Source of the DNA: Citricoccus sp. SGAir0253
GTDB lineage: Bacteria > Actinomycetota > Actinomycetes > Actinomycetales > Micrococcaceae
Reading direction: 5' to 3'
DNA length: 64,000 bases
Assembly (NCBI RefSeq): GCF_005877055.1
Contig: NZ_CP039425.1
Coordinates: forward strand, 1 to 64,000
Shown: in pieces, positions 1-8,163 of the stretch
How the letters are laid out: every line of letters starts with the position of its first letter
Numbering within the stretch: position 1 is the first letter of the stretch
Position numbers and translations under genes: made by a program
The notes under the pieces: generated by a model
Databases searched by the model: none
Told to the model about the DNA's origin: nothing
Seen by the model: the letters and a program-made list of their open reading frames with translations, nothing else

Positions 1-1386
1 GTGGCGGCACTATCGCTTCAGCGGGCACAGCAGACTTTCACCGAACGGTTCGCCGTCTCCGGACGGATGGCTGCGGAGAGCCGCCGGTCCGTGCCGGGCG
101 GCTACAGCCGGAACTCCTTCAACTTCGGCCCTCATGCGGTGTTCGTGACCAAGGGGGAGGGAGCTTACATCGAGACGGTTGACGGGCACCGCCTCCTGGA
201 CCTGAACAACAACTACACCGTCAATGTCCTGGGGCACGATCACCCTGCCCTGACATCTGCCCTGGTGGAGGCCATTCCAGCGGGGGTCTCCTTCGGCAAT
301 CCGGGCGCCCAGGAGGGCGAACTGGCCCGAATGCTCATCGAGCGGATCCCCTCGGTCGAGAAGGTGCAGTTCTCCTGCTCCGCCACCGAGTCCTGCATGA
401 CGGCCGTCCGACTGGCACGGGCGACCACGGGGCGTACCCGGATCGCCAAGTTCGAAGGCGGATATCACGGCTTCAGCGATGTCCTGCAGATCTCCGCCCA
501 CCCCACACCGGAGAACGGCGGCTCGCCCGAGGCTCCGGTGGCCGTGCCGGACAGCGGTGGCATCCCCGCCGCGACGACGGACCAGGTCCTGGTGCTGACC
601 CAGAACGACCTGCCCGGCACGGAAGCCCTCTTGCGGGCTCACGGCGGAGAGCTGGCCTGCCTGATCATGGAGCTGCAGAGCGGGGCCGGTGGCATGGTGG
701 CGCTGGATCAGGACTTTGTGCAGATGCTGCGTGATGTCACCCGGGAACTGGGGATCGTGCTGATCTTCGACGAGACCATCAGCCTGCGGGCCGGTTACCA
801 GGGGCTGCAGGGACTCTACGGGATCACCCCCGACCTGACCGTGATGGGCAAGATCATCGGTGGTGGCCTGCCGCTTGGCGCGGTGGGCGGCAGTGCCGAG
901 ATCATGAATGCCCTGGAGGACGGGCGGGTCTCCGTCTCGGGGACCCACCATGGGCACAAGCTCTCCGTAGTGGCCGGGGCCGCGTGCCTGGGCGAGCTCA
1001 CGGAGGATGCCTATGCCACGCTCAACGGACATGCCCAGCGGATCGCCGCGGAGCTCAACGAGTGGAGCCAGGCACGCAACAGCCCGTTCCGGATCCACGG
1101 CCGGGGCTTCTCCCACCTGGGCTACGCCTACATGACCTCACCCGGCGAGGCCGTGCGGACTCACCGTGACTACTGGCGCATCGTCGACGGCGATACGACG
1201 CAGACGATCTCCCTCGAACTGGCCAACCGGGGGTACTTCCCCGTCCACCGGGGAGAGATGTCATTGTCCTTGGCCATGACCGCGCAGGACATCACCGGAC
1301 TGATCGAGACCCTGAAGTCCATCGTCAGGGACATTGAATCTGAGGGTGCGATGACAGCCGACCTACCGGTCGCCCAGACTGTCTAA
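1..1386 (+). CDS. Class III PLP aminotransferase (glutamate-1-semialdehyde aminomutase-like)
   Basis: Fold-type I PLP enzyme of aminotransferase class III, closest in pattern to glutamate-1-semialdehyde 2,1-aminomutases and related omega-aminotransferases. The PLP lysine is K284 in the motif MGKIIGGGLPLGAVGG. The cofactor-binding Asp of the DET motif (IFDETIS) lies about 25 residues earlier. The 461 residues fit a full-length member, and the N-terminus resembles those of the family. The frame opens with GTG at the first base of the window, so the true start may lie upstream. A block of recombination debris follows directly, so the operon partners are probably upstream. Haem-pathway HemL is unlikely in a catabolic setting; a catabolic amino-group transferase is more plausible. 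The substrate is unknown. Confidence 0.85.
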   Translation: MAALSLQRAQQTFTERFAVSGRMAAESRRSVPGGYSRNSFNFGPHAVFVTKGEGAYIETVDGHRLLDLNNNYTVNVLGHDHPALTSALVEAIPAGVSFGNPGAQEGELARMLIERIPSVEKVQFSCSATESCMTAVRLARATTGRTRIAKFEGGYHGFSDVLQISAHPTPENGGSPEAPVAVPDSGGIPAATTDQVLVLTQNDLPGTEALLRAHGGELACLIMELQSGAGGMVALDQDFVQMLRDVTRELGIVLIFDETISLRAGYQGLQGLYGITPDLTVMGKIIGGGLPLGAVGGSAEIMNALEDGRVSVSGTHHGHKLSVVAGAACLGELTEDAYATLNGHAQRIAAELNEWSQARNSPFRIHGRGFSHLGYAYMTSPGEAVRTHRDYWRIVDGDTTQTISLELANRGYFPVHRGEMSLSLAMTAQDITGLIETLKSIVRDIESEGAMTADLPVAQTV

Positions 1387-1445
1387 GCCTCGATCGGGAC
1401 CATCTTGCAGGATCTCCAACATGCCTCATCAAGGCACAGTTTCAT

Positions 1446-1586
1446 GAGACACCGGTCGGGGCGGTTGGCGTCCCGGCCGGAAACCTTGTCAGTGAAGACT
1501 CGGTCCAGGGCCTGGTCCTCGAGCTGGCGCTGTTCGTTCTACTCCAGCGTGCTGACCCGCACATACCCGATCCGCTGACCCGCCAC
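1446..1586 (-). pseudogene. Remnant of serine resolvase, N-terminal 47 codons with internal stop
   Basis: Read on the minus strand from a GTG at 1586, preceded by GGAGG, the sequence gives the start of a Tn3-type/Pin-type serine resolvase. It includes the catalytic-serine motif GYVRVSTLE, then QRQLEDQALDRVFTDK and VSGRDANRP. The glutamine codon expected after STLE is TAG (1539-1541), a nonsense mutation. Homology ends near 1446, so the rest of the catalytic domain and the DNA-binding domain are missing. It is clearly dead. It matches the family of the C-terminal fragments at 21562-23105 and 26732-27121, so several copies have been broken in this replicon. Confidence 0.8.
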
Positions 1587-1698
1587 CGGGACCTCCAACC
1601 CTGGAACTGTCAGGTTGAAATCTGAGACCCGGGGCCCAAGGTGTCAAGTAATGCAAAATCAGACCCTATCTTGACGCGGGTCGAAATGGTCGCCTGAC

Positions 1699-1726
1699 GT
1701 CAGGTTGGGGTGTACCCCAACCTGAC
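1699..1726. repeat. 28-bp perfect palindrome upstream of resolvase remnant
   Basis: GTCAGGTTGGGGT and its exact reverse complement are separated by 2 bp. It sits about 110 bp upstream of the dead resolvase start, so it could be part of an old recombination (res) site or a hairpin terminator. Neither role is proven. Confidence 0.6.
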
Positions 1727-1740
1727 TTTCATTGTCGCTC

Positions 1741-1806
1741 TCAGAAGTCGACGGCACGGATGTCAGAAGAGTGTGAATCGCAGCGCTAATTGGCCGTGTT
1801 CTGACA
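1741..1806. repeat. Res-like recombinase half-sites
   Basis: TCAGAAGTCGACGGCAC (1741-1757) belongs to a motif family that recurs at 16619-16761, 23112-23129 and 26713-26729, always close to a serine-recombinase gene or fragment. It is followed by an inverted pair TGTCAGAA (1761-1768) / TTCTGACA (1799-1806). Read on the minus strand, the arrangement is upstream of a resolvase start, which is the usual position of a res site. The res assignment is inferred. Confidence 0.5.
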
Positions 1807-1856
1807 GCGCTATTTGTCACCTACTGATGCCCGTAAGTCGATCATTCGCGAATTGT

Positions 1857-2606
1857 CTATTTCAACGGCGTCCAGCCCACGGGTAGCGGGCCGTCGAGCA
1901 TTGCACGCTGACGGTCGGCGCGCTCCGACCACCCCTGTCCGCCGTCGGCGAGTTCGTGCTCAGCTACAGCTCCGCGAGCTACACGAAAGCCGACATCGTC
2001 CACTGTGGCATCCGGTGCATTCCCTCTGCGAACACCCACCCGGCAACTCCATTGTGGGTCTGCCCAACCGCCGCCTTTGAGTACTCTGTAGTCGCCGTAT
2101 CGTGCAGGGTCGAGGCGGTCCCAGCACCACTCCCAGACGTTGCCGAGCGTGTCGAAGAGTCCGTATGCATTAGCGTCTTTGCTTGCAGAAGGCTGCGGGC
2201 CGGTCGTGCCGTCCTCCTCTGTCCAAGCGATCTGATCGAGCGGACCGTGGCGGGGCCCTATAGAGCCGCCCATGCTGCCGTGAACCCATTCGGCTTCGGT
2301 GGGCAGCCGATACCCCTCGGCCCGCGGATTCCAGTGAACAGTGTCACTGCCGATGAGGTAGGCGGGCTGCAATCCCTCGTGCTTGGATACACTGTTGCAC
2401 CATGCGACGGCCTCTCGCCACGTCACACCGGACGCGGGCAAAGAGCGATCGTCGGGAGCTGTTTCTGTGTTCCGTCCAGCCATGAGATCGGTCTCGCTGA
2501 CAGCAACTGTGCTCAGCCAGAATGAGACGAGGGCGACGTGCCTCTCGGTCCCGCGTCGCGCGTCTGTGAGACGAACCTGACCGCCGGGGATATGAGAGAA
2601 CCGCAC
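1857..2606 (-). CDS. Formylglycine-generating-enzyme family (SUMF1/FGE-sulfatase domain) protein
   Basis: A 249-residue single-domain protein. FGE-sulfatase landmarks appear in order: IPGG near the N-terminus, RLPTEAEW, GNVWEWCWD, RVLKGGGW and GFRVAR at the end. True FGEs oxidise a sulfatase cysteine to formylglycine using two cysteines in the GGSYMC...SYC region. Aligning by the GG motif, only the second cysteine is kept here (GGGWADPQWSC) and the first position is Asp. It may therefore act in another FGE-fold role, for example as a non-haem-iron sulfoxide synthase relative or a binding protein. The start is GTG. No sulfatase lies nearby. It stands alone between recombination scars, which suggests passage on a mobile element. 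Confidence 0.75.
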   Translation of the reverse strand: MRFSHIPGGQVRLTDARRGTERHVALVSFWLSTVAVSETDLMAGRNTETAPDDRSLPASGVTWREAVAWCNSVSKHEGLQPAYLIGSDTVHWNPRAEGYRLPTEAEWVHGSMGGSIGPRHGPLDQIAWTEEDGTTGPQPSASKDANAYGLFDTLGNVWEWCWDRLDPARYGDYRVLKGGGWADPQWSCRVGVRRGNAPDATVDDVGFRVARGAVAEHELADGGQGWSERADRQRAMLDGPLPVGWTPLK

Positions 2607-3038
2607 AGAATGAGCCTAGGTCAGGTCTTCATGCGATTCCAGGCGTCAGCGGGCGAAGGTTAGCTACGCGAGTAAAAGAGCGGAACATCGTGACATCTAT
2701 CATCTGTGCATTGCAGCGACAAGTGGCGATGTTCTGGCGGAGCTAAATGACGGCATCGAAGTCATGTGGCTCGATCGAGGTTGTCGGGTCGGTCAGGCTC
2801 CGGGTGATCGACGGGTTGACCGGTCTCGGGTGGGTGTTCCACTTCCTTGGAACTGGAACCTTGCCCCAAGGCAATGTCCGAGTGTGGCTTTCGAGAGACG
2901 GCGGCATTCTTGCAGATCTCGTTGGGCGGCACCCCTATCCACGGAGAAGTGTCCATGCGGGCCTGTAAGCCCGATTACGTCAAGTAGAGCATGACATGTT
3001 CGCAATCGGCGCGAATCTGTCTGTCCGGTCTCAGTATT
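2607..3038. other. Intergenic, no gene recognised
   Basis: Several short open frames overlap on both strands, but none has a ribosome-binding site, a recognisable motif or convincing codon use. I see no RNA gene. It may be part of the same recombination scar as the flanking repeats. Confidence 0.5.
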
Positions 3039-3039
3039 G

Positions 3040-3262
3040 TTGGCAAGAATCTCAATAGACATGGCAATTGGTGGATTCCTGGCCTCTGTCTCACCGCACT
3101 TGGCAACGCTATTGGTTGAGTCGCCTTGGGTGCAGCGGACAGAGGCATCTCACGACGAACTGACATGTACGGGTTTGCCAACTCAAATGAGACGGTTGGA
3201 GCGCAATTTGTCGCAATGAGATTGGCAAATCCCCTGGTCGACGTTGCCAACCTCATTGAGAC
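3040..3262. repeat. Cluster of TTGCCAAyCTCATTGAGAC repeats, res-like
   Basis: Five related elements in 220 bp: 3040-3060 and 3099-3120 (looser), 3174-3193 (TTTGCCAACTCAAATGAGAC), 3214-3230 in inverted orientation (CAATGAGATTGGCAAAT) and 3243-3262 (GTTGCCAACCTCATTGAGAC). The 3174 and 3214 copies form an inverted pair about 20 bp apart, and a direct copy follows. Spaced dyads in mixed orientation resemble the subsites of a serine-resolvase res locus. No matching intact resolvase is adjacent. The motif differs from the TCAGAAG family found elsewhere in the window. Confidence 0.55.
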
Positions 3263-3551
3263 CGGACACTGCCAGCCAGGACGACTCCCCGTGATGGAGG
3301 CCGTGCATCCGGTTTCCGAGGACGCCCTCGATCGTCCATGGCGGCCGGGCTCTGCACGAGTCGACATCAGACCCCGCCCCGACCTGGACTGGCTTGATGT
3401 TCTCACCGGCATTCGCGTCCCTTGCGAAGTTTTCGCAGATTATGCGAACGGCACTGCCGGAGCCGGAAGCCTTTGACCAGCCCCGCAGCCGGATAGCCAG
3501 CGGAATACGCCGGTCCCGAATACGCCAGGCCAACAGTAGAGATGAACGCGC

Positions 3552-3792
3552 TTGAGGGGCGTCATCTGGGGGATGGGCCTGGTTCTGATGGGTACCATCG
3601 CCACCACTGAAGGCTTCTTCGGCCCATGGTCATGGACTCCGCTGAGCAGGCCACTGGGGAGTCATTGAACGGACCGTGATTGCCACCGCCCCCCTCACGG
3701 TGGGTCTGATTGCTGTGCCCTTACTGGACCTCGGGGGGCTCCAGAGCCAGTCGACTGCGCCTGAGGCGCCATTTGACGAGATGGGTCAGTAG
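3552..3792 (+). pseudogene. Possible remnant of a membrane permease C-terminus
   Basis: Two short, non-overlapping stretches encode hydrophobic peptides: one reads GMGLVLMGTIATTEGFFG before a stop, the other TVIATAPLTVGLIAVPLLDL ending in TAG at 3790-3792. They look like one to two transmembrane segments, faintly like the C-terminus of a fused TRAP-type permease. No start or ribosome-binding site is visible. The call is tentative and the segment may be noncoding. Confidence 0.25.
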
Positions 3793-3806
3793 ATTTCGAG
3801 GAGAGC

Positions 3807-4841
3807 ATGATGCAGGCCCTTGTTCGGATTTCCCACGCTCCGCGCGACGTCGAAGTCGTGGACGTGCGCGAGCGGCAGCCCGGCCCGGGAGAGGTCCGGG
3901 TGGCCGTGTCGCTGTGCGGTCTGTGCGGCTCGGATGCGCACGTCTACCGCGCCGATGCAGGTTATGAATGGGTTGCGCCGGCCACCGTACTCGGGCATGA
4001 GGCGGTGGGCGTCGTCACCGCGGTCGGCAGCGGAACACCTGACTGGCTGGCAGCGGGTCTGCGGGTGGTGCCGATGTCTTTGACCGGTTGCGGCGCCTGC
4101 AGCACCTGCGCAGGCGGGCTGCCGCAGGTCTGCCCGCAGCGCCGGACGCTGGGTCTGAGCGTGCCCGGGGCGGCCGCGGGCAGTTGCATCGTTCCTTGGC
4201 ACTGCCTGGTTCCAGTTCCCGATGCACTGCCGGATGCGACGGCGGTCCTGACCGAACCTGCGTCGGTCGCGTGGCGCGCGGCGGTCAGCATTGGAAGCGC
4301 CGGTCAGGACGATCGCGTGGTCGTGTCCGGCACCGGCGCCATCGGGTTGCTCGCGGCCCTGGCCGCGCAGCACCAGGGCGCGGACGTGACGTTACTGGGC
4401 CGCGCCGGCCCTTCAGCCGCAGCCAAAATGGCATTGGCAGACCGGCTGGGCCTGTCCATTACTTCATCCCGGCCGGCCCCGCAATCGGTGGACCTTTGGA
4501 TCGAAGCATCCGGCTCATCTGCCCAATTGGACGCTGGAGTCGAGGCTCTGCGACCCGGTGGCAGGCTCGTCCCCGTTGCCCTGTATGCGCAGCATCCGGA
4601 CTTCGATGTCAACCGGGCCGTGCGCAAGGAAATCGCTGTGCTGTTCAGCTATGCCTCCACACGCACGGACTACGAACAGACTCTGCGGTTCCTCGTATCC
4701 CGGCAGCTATTGGGCGAGGAACTCGTCAGCGTCTTTCGTATGTCCGAGGCGACCGAAGCACTCCGGCTCACTGCAGAGGGAGGTCGGACGTCTGACGGTC
4801 GTCCCCTGATCAAGGCTGCCATCGCCCCCGCACTCCCCTGA
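3807..4841 (+). CDS. Zinc-dependent medium-chain alcohol/polyol dehydrogenase
   Basis: MDR-superfamily dehydrogenase of 344 residues. The N-terminal GroES-like domain carries catalytic-zinc ligands in LCGLCGSD and GHE, and structural-zinc cysteines in the GCGACSTCAG...C cluster. The NAD(P)-binding Rossmann fold has GTGAIGL. It resembles threonine/sorbitol dehydrogenase relatives; the substrate is probably a secondary alcohol. GAGGAG at 3798-3803 is too close to the first ATG (3807) and better spaced for the second (3810), which is the likelier start. It is separated from the next gene by 430 bp and is probably monocistronic. Confidence 0.85.
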   Translation: MMQALVRISHAPRDVEVVDVRERQPGPGEVRVAVSLCGLCGSDAHVYRADAGYEWVAPATVLGHEAVGVVTAVGSGTPDWLAAGLRVVPMSLTGCGACSTCAGGLPQVCPQRRTLGLSVPGAAAGSCIVPWHCLVPVPDALPDATAVLTEPASVAWRAAVSIGSAGQDDRVVVSGTGAIGLLAALAAQHQGADVTLLGRAGPSAAAKMALADRLGLSITSSRPAPQSVDLWIEASGSSAQLDAGVEALRPGGRLVPVALYAQHPDFDVNRAVRKEIAVLFSYASTRTDYEQTLRFLVSRQLLGEELVSVFRMSEATEALRLTAEGGRTSDGRPLIKAAIAPALP

Positions 4842-5273
4842 CCCTCCAATGGTCCGGTAACGCGCCGGGTGCCCGCTGGCGGGGCCACCCAGTAGCGGCT
4901 CATCAGTGGCGACAGATCATGCCCTGGCGGTGGCCTCTGGAACATTGGTTCGGCCCCTGGAGGCGCCGTGAGGCGCTGGGAACAATTGGGGACGATTCTG
5001 CCTGGGGGGCGTCCGGTTCATCGCCCCCTCGTGCGGGTCCCCTCCCTGGCTGCCGGTTGGCTTGATCGACGCTTCCGCTTTACCCCCGACTCCAGGTCGA
5101 CGAGGTCAATCGCGGCGTACCTTCGAGCGGCCTTCCCCAGCGTTTCCAGACGAATGGATCCCAAATAGGGGGTATATGGCCATAAAATCGAATTTGGACT
5201 TGCCATTGGATCCAACTGGTGTCACGCTGTTGTGATACATCTCACCGAGCAGACTCGAGTCTGAGGGGAACCC
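4842..5273. other. Promoter/leader region before MHS transporter
   Basis: No convincing gene. The last 120 bp are AT-richer and contain a candidate GntR operator (5205-5216). The rest shows no recognisable RNA or repeat. Confidence 0.45.
5205..5216. promoter_or_regulatory. Candidate GntR operator ATTGGATCCAAC
   Basis: Contains the palindrome TTGGATCCAA 58 bp upstream of the transporter start. The same core, extended to ATTGGATCCAAT, lies at 8089-8100 between the GntR gene and the E1 gene. Two copies, each before a metabolic transcription unit beside a GntR regulator, suggest a common operator. Confidence 0.5.
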
Positions 5274-6689
5274 ATGAGCTATCAAGCGCCGGATACGGCC
5301 GTCGTCGCGAGTGCGTCCAAGAAGAAGTCAATGATTGCCGCCACGGCGGGCAACATTCTGGAGTGGTACGAGTGGAGCGCCTACGCGGTGTTCGCCCCGT
5401 TCATTGCCCAGGTGGTCTTCGAGCCGAGTTCCACGGCCGCCGGAATCTTGGCCACCTTCGGTGTCTTCGCCGTCAGTTTCCTTTTCCGTCCCCTCGGCGG
5501 CATCCTCTTCGGTTGGCTGGCAGATCGTAAGGGGCGTAAGTTCGTCCTGATCTTTACGATGCTGATGATGTCTGCTGGCAGTCTCATCATCGGGATCATG
5601 CCGACTTACCACGCCGTTGGTGTGTGGTCGGCCGTGATCTTGTTGGCGGCCCGGGTCATTCAGGGATTCGCCCATGGCGGGGAGTCGGCCACCTCGACCA
5701 CCTACGTGGCGGAGATCGCCCCGAGCGCGCGTCGAGGGCTGTGGTCCTCCGTGGTGCATATCGCGATCGTCGGCGGCTCGGTCCTGGCGTACGGGCTCGG
5801 GGCGGTGATCACCACCACCTTCGGTGATCAGGCCGTGCTCGACTGGGCCTGGCGTGTTCCGTTCCTGATTGGTGCCGTGGCTGCACTGGGAGTGCTCTAC
5901 CTGCGCAGGCACATGGATGAATCAGATGTCTTCGAGGAAGATGCCGCCGTCAGCAAGACCTCCGCAGATCCGGGCTCCGAAGCCGTGGCCTCGATGGGGT
6001 CCGCTCCGGTCGCGGCCGCCGTTCCCGTCTGGGGCCGGTGGCGCACCATTCGTGTGGCCGTGCGCATGATCCTCTTTACCGCCGGGATCACCGCCGTGCA
6101 CTACACGTGGAGCAGCTACATCTCCACCTACGCCATCTCCTCCCAGGGCATGGATCCCAGCACGGCCTACTGGGTGAGCCTGGTGGCCCAGTGCATCGTC
6201 CTGGTCAGCCTGCCGCTGTTCGGCATGCTCTCCGACCGCATCGGACGCCGGCCCCAGATACTCTTCTTTGCCGTGGCCTCGGCCATCCTGGTGATGCCAC
6301 TGACCGCGATGGTCGGTGATGTCTGGTGGACCCTGCTGGTACCTCAAACCGTGGCGCTGTGCCTGTGGGCGTTGGCGTCGTCGATCTTCGCTGCCATGCA
6401 GGCGGAGAACTTCCCGACCCACATGCGCACCCGGGGCATCGGCTTCGCCTACTCGATGGGCGTAGCGGTCTTCGGTGGCACAGCCCCCTATCTGAACCAG
6501 TTGTTCGTGGGCTGGGGCACCGAATGGGTCTTCCACGTCTACATCATGGTGCTCTGCCTGTTCACCCTCATCACCACCTTGATGATGCGAGAGACCCGCG
6601 GCATCGACCTGCGCGACGTCGATGCCGTGCCGGCAAACCACGCGCCGGCGCCTGCGGGAACCGAGCGGGAGATCGACCTCAGCGTCTGA
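5274..6689 (+). CDS. MFS transporter, metabolite:H+ symporter (MHS) family
   Basis: A 471-residue inner-membrane permease. It has the MHS-type opening GNILEWYEWSAYAVFAP in helix 1, the MFS loop 2-3 motif GWLADRKGRK and the later copy LSDRIGRRPQ, with about 12 hydrophobic helices. MHS members import organic acids, osmolytes or aromatic acids with protons. A charged loop of about 50 residues separates the two halves. A candidate GntR site lies upstream and a strong hairpin follows the stop, so the gene is probably monocistronic but co-regulated with the E1-E2 operon. It likely imports the growth substrate of block A. Confidence 0.85.
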   Translation: MSYQAPDTAVVASASKKKSMIAATAGNILEWYEWSAYAVFAPFIAQVVFEPSSTAAGILATFGVFAVSFLFRPLGGILFGWLADRKGRKFVLIFTMLMMSAGSLIIGIMPTYHAVGVWSAVILLAARVIQGFAHGGESATSTTYVAEIAPSARRGLWSSVVHIAIVGGSVLAYGLGAVITTTFGDQAVLDWAWRVPFLIGAVAALGVLYLRRHMDESDVFEEDAAVSKTSADPGSEAVASMGSAPVAAAVPVWGRWRTIRVAVRMILFTAGITAVHYTWSSYISTYAISSQGMDPSTAYWVSLVAQCIVLVSLPLFGMLSDRIGRRPQILFFAVASAILVMPLTAMVGDVWWTLLVPQTVALCLWALASSIFAAMQAENFPTHMRTRGIGFAYSMGVAVFGGTAPYLNQLFVGWGTEWVFHVYIMVLCLFTLITTLMMRETRGIDLRDVDAVPANHAPAPAGTEREIDLSV

Positions 6690-6694
6690 GCCCG

Positions 6695-6742
6695 GCACGA
6701 AAGCGGGGCGGGGACCGATCGGTCCCCGCCCCGCTTTCGTGC
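6695..6742. terminator. 48-bp perfect palindrome, bidirectional terminator
   Basis: A 24-bp arm beginning GCACGAAAGCGGGGCGGGGA is followed directly by its exact reverse complement. It lies between the convergent stops of the transporter and the VOC gene, so it can end transcription from both sides. No T-tract follows, as is common in high-GC actinobacteria. Confidence 0.75.
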
Positions 6743-6763
6743 TTCCGGGTGTGCCTCGGGCCT

Positions 6764-7312
6764 CTACGGCTTCCAGAGCAACACCGCAGCGTCTGCCTCG
6801 TAGGCCTTGCCCTGCGGAAAGGACACCAGCTCGAACTGCATGCCCCACGGGGAGAGGAAGTACACCCACCGCTGCCCGGCGCTGGCCCCCGAGCTGGCGG
6901 TCGGCTCTCCCAGGACCTGGATGCCACGGTCCTTCAGGTACGCCACGGCCTCCTCGAGGTCCTCGACGTAGAAGGCGATGTGATGGCCGCCGACGTCACT
7001 GTTGCGCGGCTGCTCGAGGCGCTGGTCGGGGGCCTCGTAGTGGAACACCTCGAAGTTGGCCCCGTTGAAACACCGGTAGAAGCGGATTTGCTGCATCACC
7101 GCCTCCGGGTGAAGGTTGAGCTTCGTGCTCATCAGCTCCGGATTCCGGGGATAGGGCCCCAGGGAGTAGACGTGGTCGCAACCGATGACCTCGACCAGGA
7201 ACTCGTGGGCCTGGTCGATGTCGGGCACGGTGAAACCGATGTGGTCCGTGCCGGTGATGCCCGGTAGGCCGCGCCGCATCGTCTGCGCTGGCGTGTGGGT
7301 CGTCTCGCTCAT
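6764..7312 (-). CDS. VOC-family (glyoxalase/extradiol dioxygenase fold) protein
   Basis: 182 residues with paired betaalphabetabetabeta modules. TDHIGFTVPD begins the first module, GHHIAFYVEDL the second, and MQFELVSFP closes it. The His residues of DHIGF and HHIAF and the Glu of FELV are the usual metal ligands of this superfamily. Members include lyases, isomerases and dioxygenases; this one cannot be assigned a reaction. GGAGG is well placed before the ATG. It is transcribed in the same direction as the GntR gene and 24 bp downstream of it, probably as an operon with the regulator. Confidence 0.8.
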   Translation of the reverse strand: MSETTHTPAQTMRRGLPGITGTDHIGFTVPDIDQAHEFLVEVIGCDHVYSLGPYPRNPELMSTKLNLHPEAVMQQIRFYRCFNGANFEVFHYEAPDQRLEQPRNSDVGGHHIAFYVEDLEEAVAYLKDRGIQVLGEPTASSGASAGQRWVYFLSPWGMQFELVSFPQGKAYEADAAVLLWKP

Positions 7313-7336
7313 GGTCTGTCCTCCATCGAGGTGGGC

Positions 7337-8008
7337 TTAGCGGTCAAAGATTTCGGGGTGGTTGAGCAAGGACAGCCGGGTCTTGCGGATGTGCATCCCC
7401 AACAGCTCCTCGGCGGACCTACGGTCTCGATGCTGGATGGTGGCCACCAACAGGCGGTGCTCGAGGTGGGTCTCCCCCAGCCCTTCGGACCCGATCAACT
7501 GGACGTAGGCGCGGCGGTAGTGCTGAGTGGTGTTCCACAGCCGCTCGACCATCTCCAGCAAGGTGGACATGCCGGCAGCCTGAAAGCTGAGCAGGTGGAA
7601 CTGGCGGTCCAGTTCAACAAAATCATCCACCGCCTCCGCGCTCTCCATCTGGATGGTCAACGCGCCCAGCTGCTCGATGGTCTCCGGAGTGATCTGCTCG
7701 ATGGCCTGACCCAAGGCCAGGGGCTCAACCCGTTCACGGATCAAGTAGGTCTCCTGGCACTCGGCCAAGTTCATCGAGCTCACCCACGCACCAGTGGAGG
7801 CCACCAGCGTCACCAGACCGTGGGATTCCAGGATGCGCAGCGCCTCCCGGATCGGCAGCCGGCTCACGCCGAACTCCTCGGCGATCTGCTCCTGACGGAT
7901 CCGTGTCCCCGGTGCGAGCTCCCCGGCCAGCACGCGCCGCCTCAACTCATCGGCGATGCGCTGGCTGGCCGCACCGGACTTCTTCAACATCACAGCTCCT
8001 GTCGTCAT
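7337..8008 (-). CDS. GntR-family regulator, FadR-type (FCD domain)
   Basis: 223 residues from the ATG at 8008, which has GGAGG 6 bp upstream; the open frame extends further but lacks features there. The N-terminal winged helix holds EEFGVSRLPIREALRILES (about residues 43-61). The C-terminal FCD domain is all-helical with conserved D and H metal/ligand positions (LDRQFHLLSF, and H in ETHLEHR). It is divergent from the E1-E2 operon with a perfect palindrome ATTGGATCCAAT in the gap. It is likely a repressor of that operon, and perhaps of the transporter at 5274, released by a carboxylic-acid ligand. Confidence 0.88.
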   Translation of the reverse strand: MTTGAVMLKKSGAASQRIADELRRRVLAGELAPGTRIRQEQIAEEFGVSRLPIREALRILESHGLVTLVASTGAWVSSMNLAECQETYLIRERVEPLALGQAIEQITPETIEQLGALTIQMESAEAVDDFVELDRQFHLLSFQAAGMSTLLEMVERLWNTTQHYRRAYVQLIGSEGLGETHLEHRLLVATIQHRDRRSAEELLGMHIRKTRLSLLNHPEIFDR

Positions 8009-8088
8009 GGATCCCTCCAGCATAGAAACGCACCGAATGGATCCTTTCGCGAGAGAAACGACGCGTTTACCGCGCCTTCCGGCTTGTA

Positions 8089-8100
8089 TTGGATCCAATC
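8089..8100. promoter_or_regulatory. Candidate GntR operator ATTGGATCCAAT
   Basis: A 12-bp perfect palindrome between the divergent GntR and E1 genes, 64 bp before the E1 start. A near-copy lies at 5205-5216. Looser ATGGATCC half-matches occur near 8006 and 8037. Confidence 0.55.
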
Positions 8101-8163
8101 TACCAGTAGTGTGAGGCGAAGCACATCCATTTCCACCACTTTTACGCGCCACGGGGAGCCCCT

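Noticed and set aside
1-1386. HemL (haem biosynthesis)
   Set aside because: Family motifs are shared, but the catabolic setting and lack of haem genes make a catabolic class III aminotransferase likelier.
3040-3262. CRISPR array
   Set aside because: Repeats are few, vary in sequence and orientation and have no uniform spacers. No cas genes are present anywhere in the window.
2747-3533. Several 60-145-codon open frames on both strands
   Set aside because: They overlap each other and the repeat field, and lack ribosome-binding sites and motifs.
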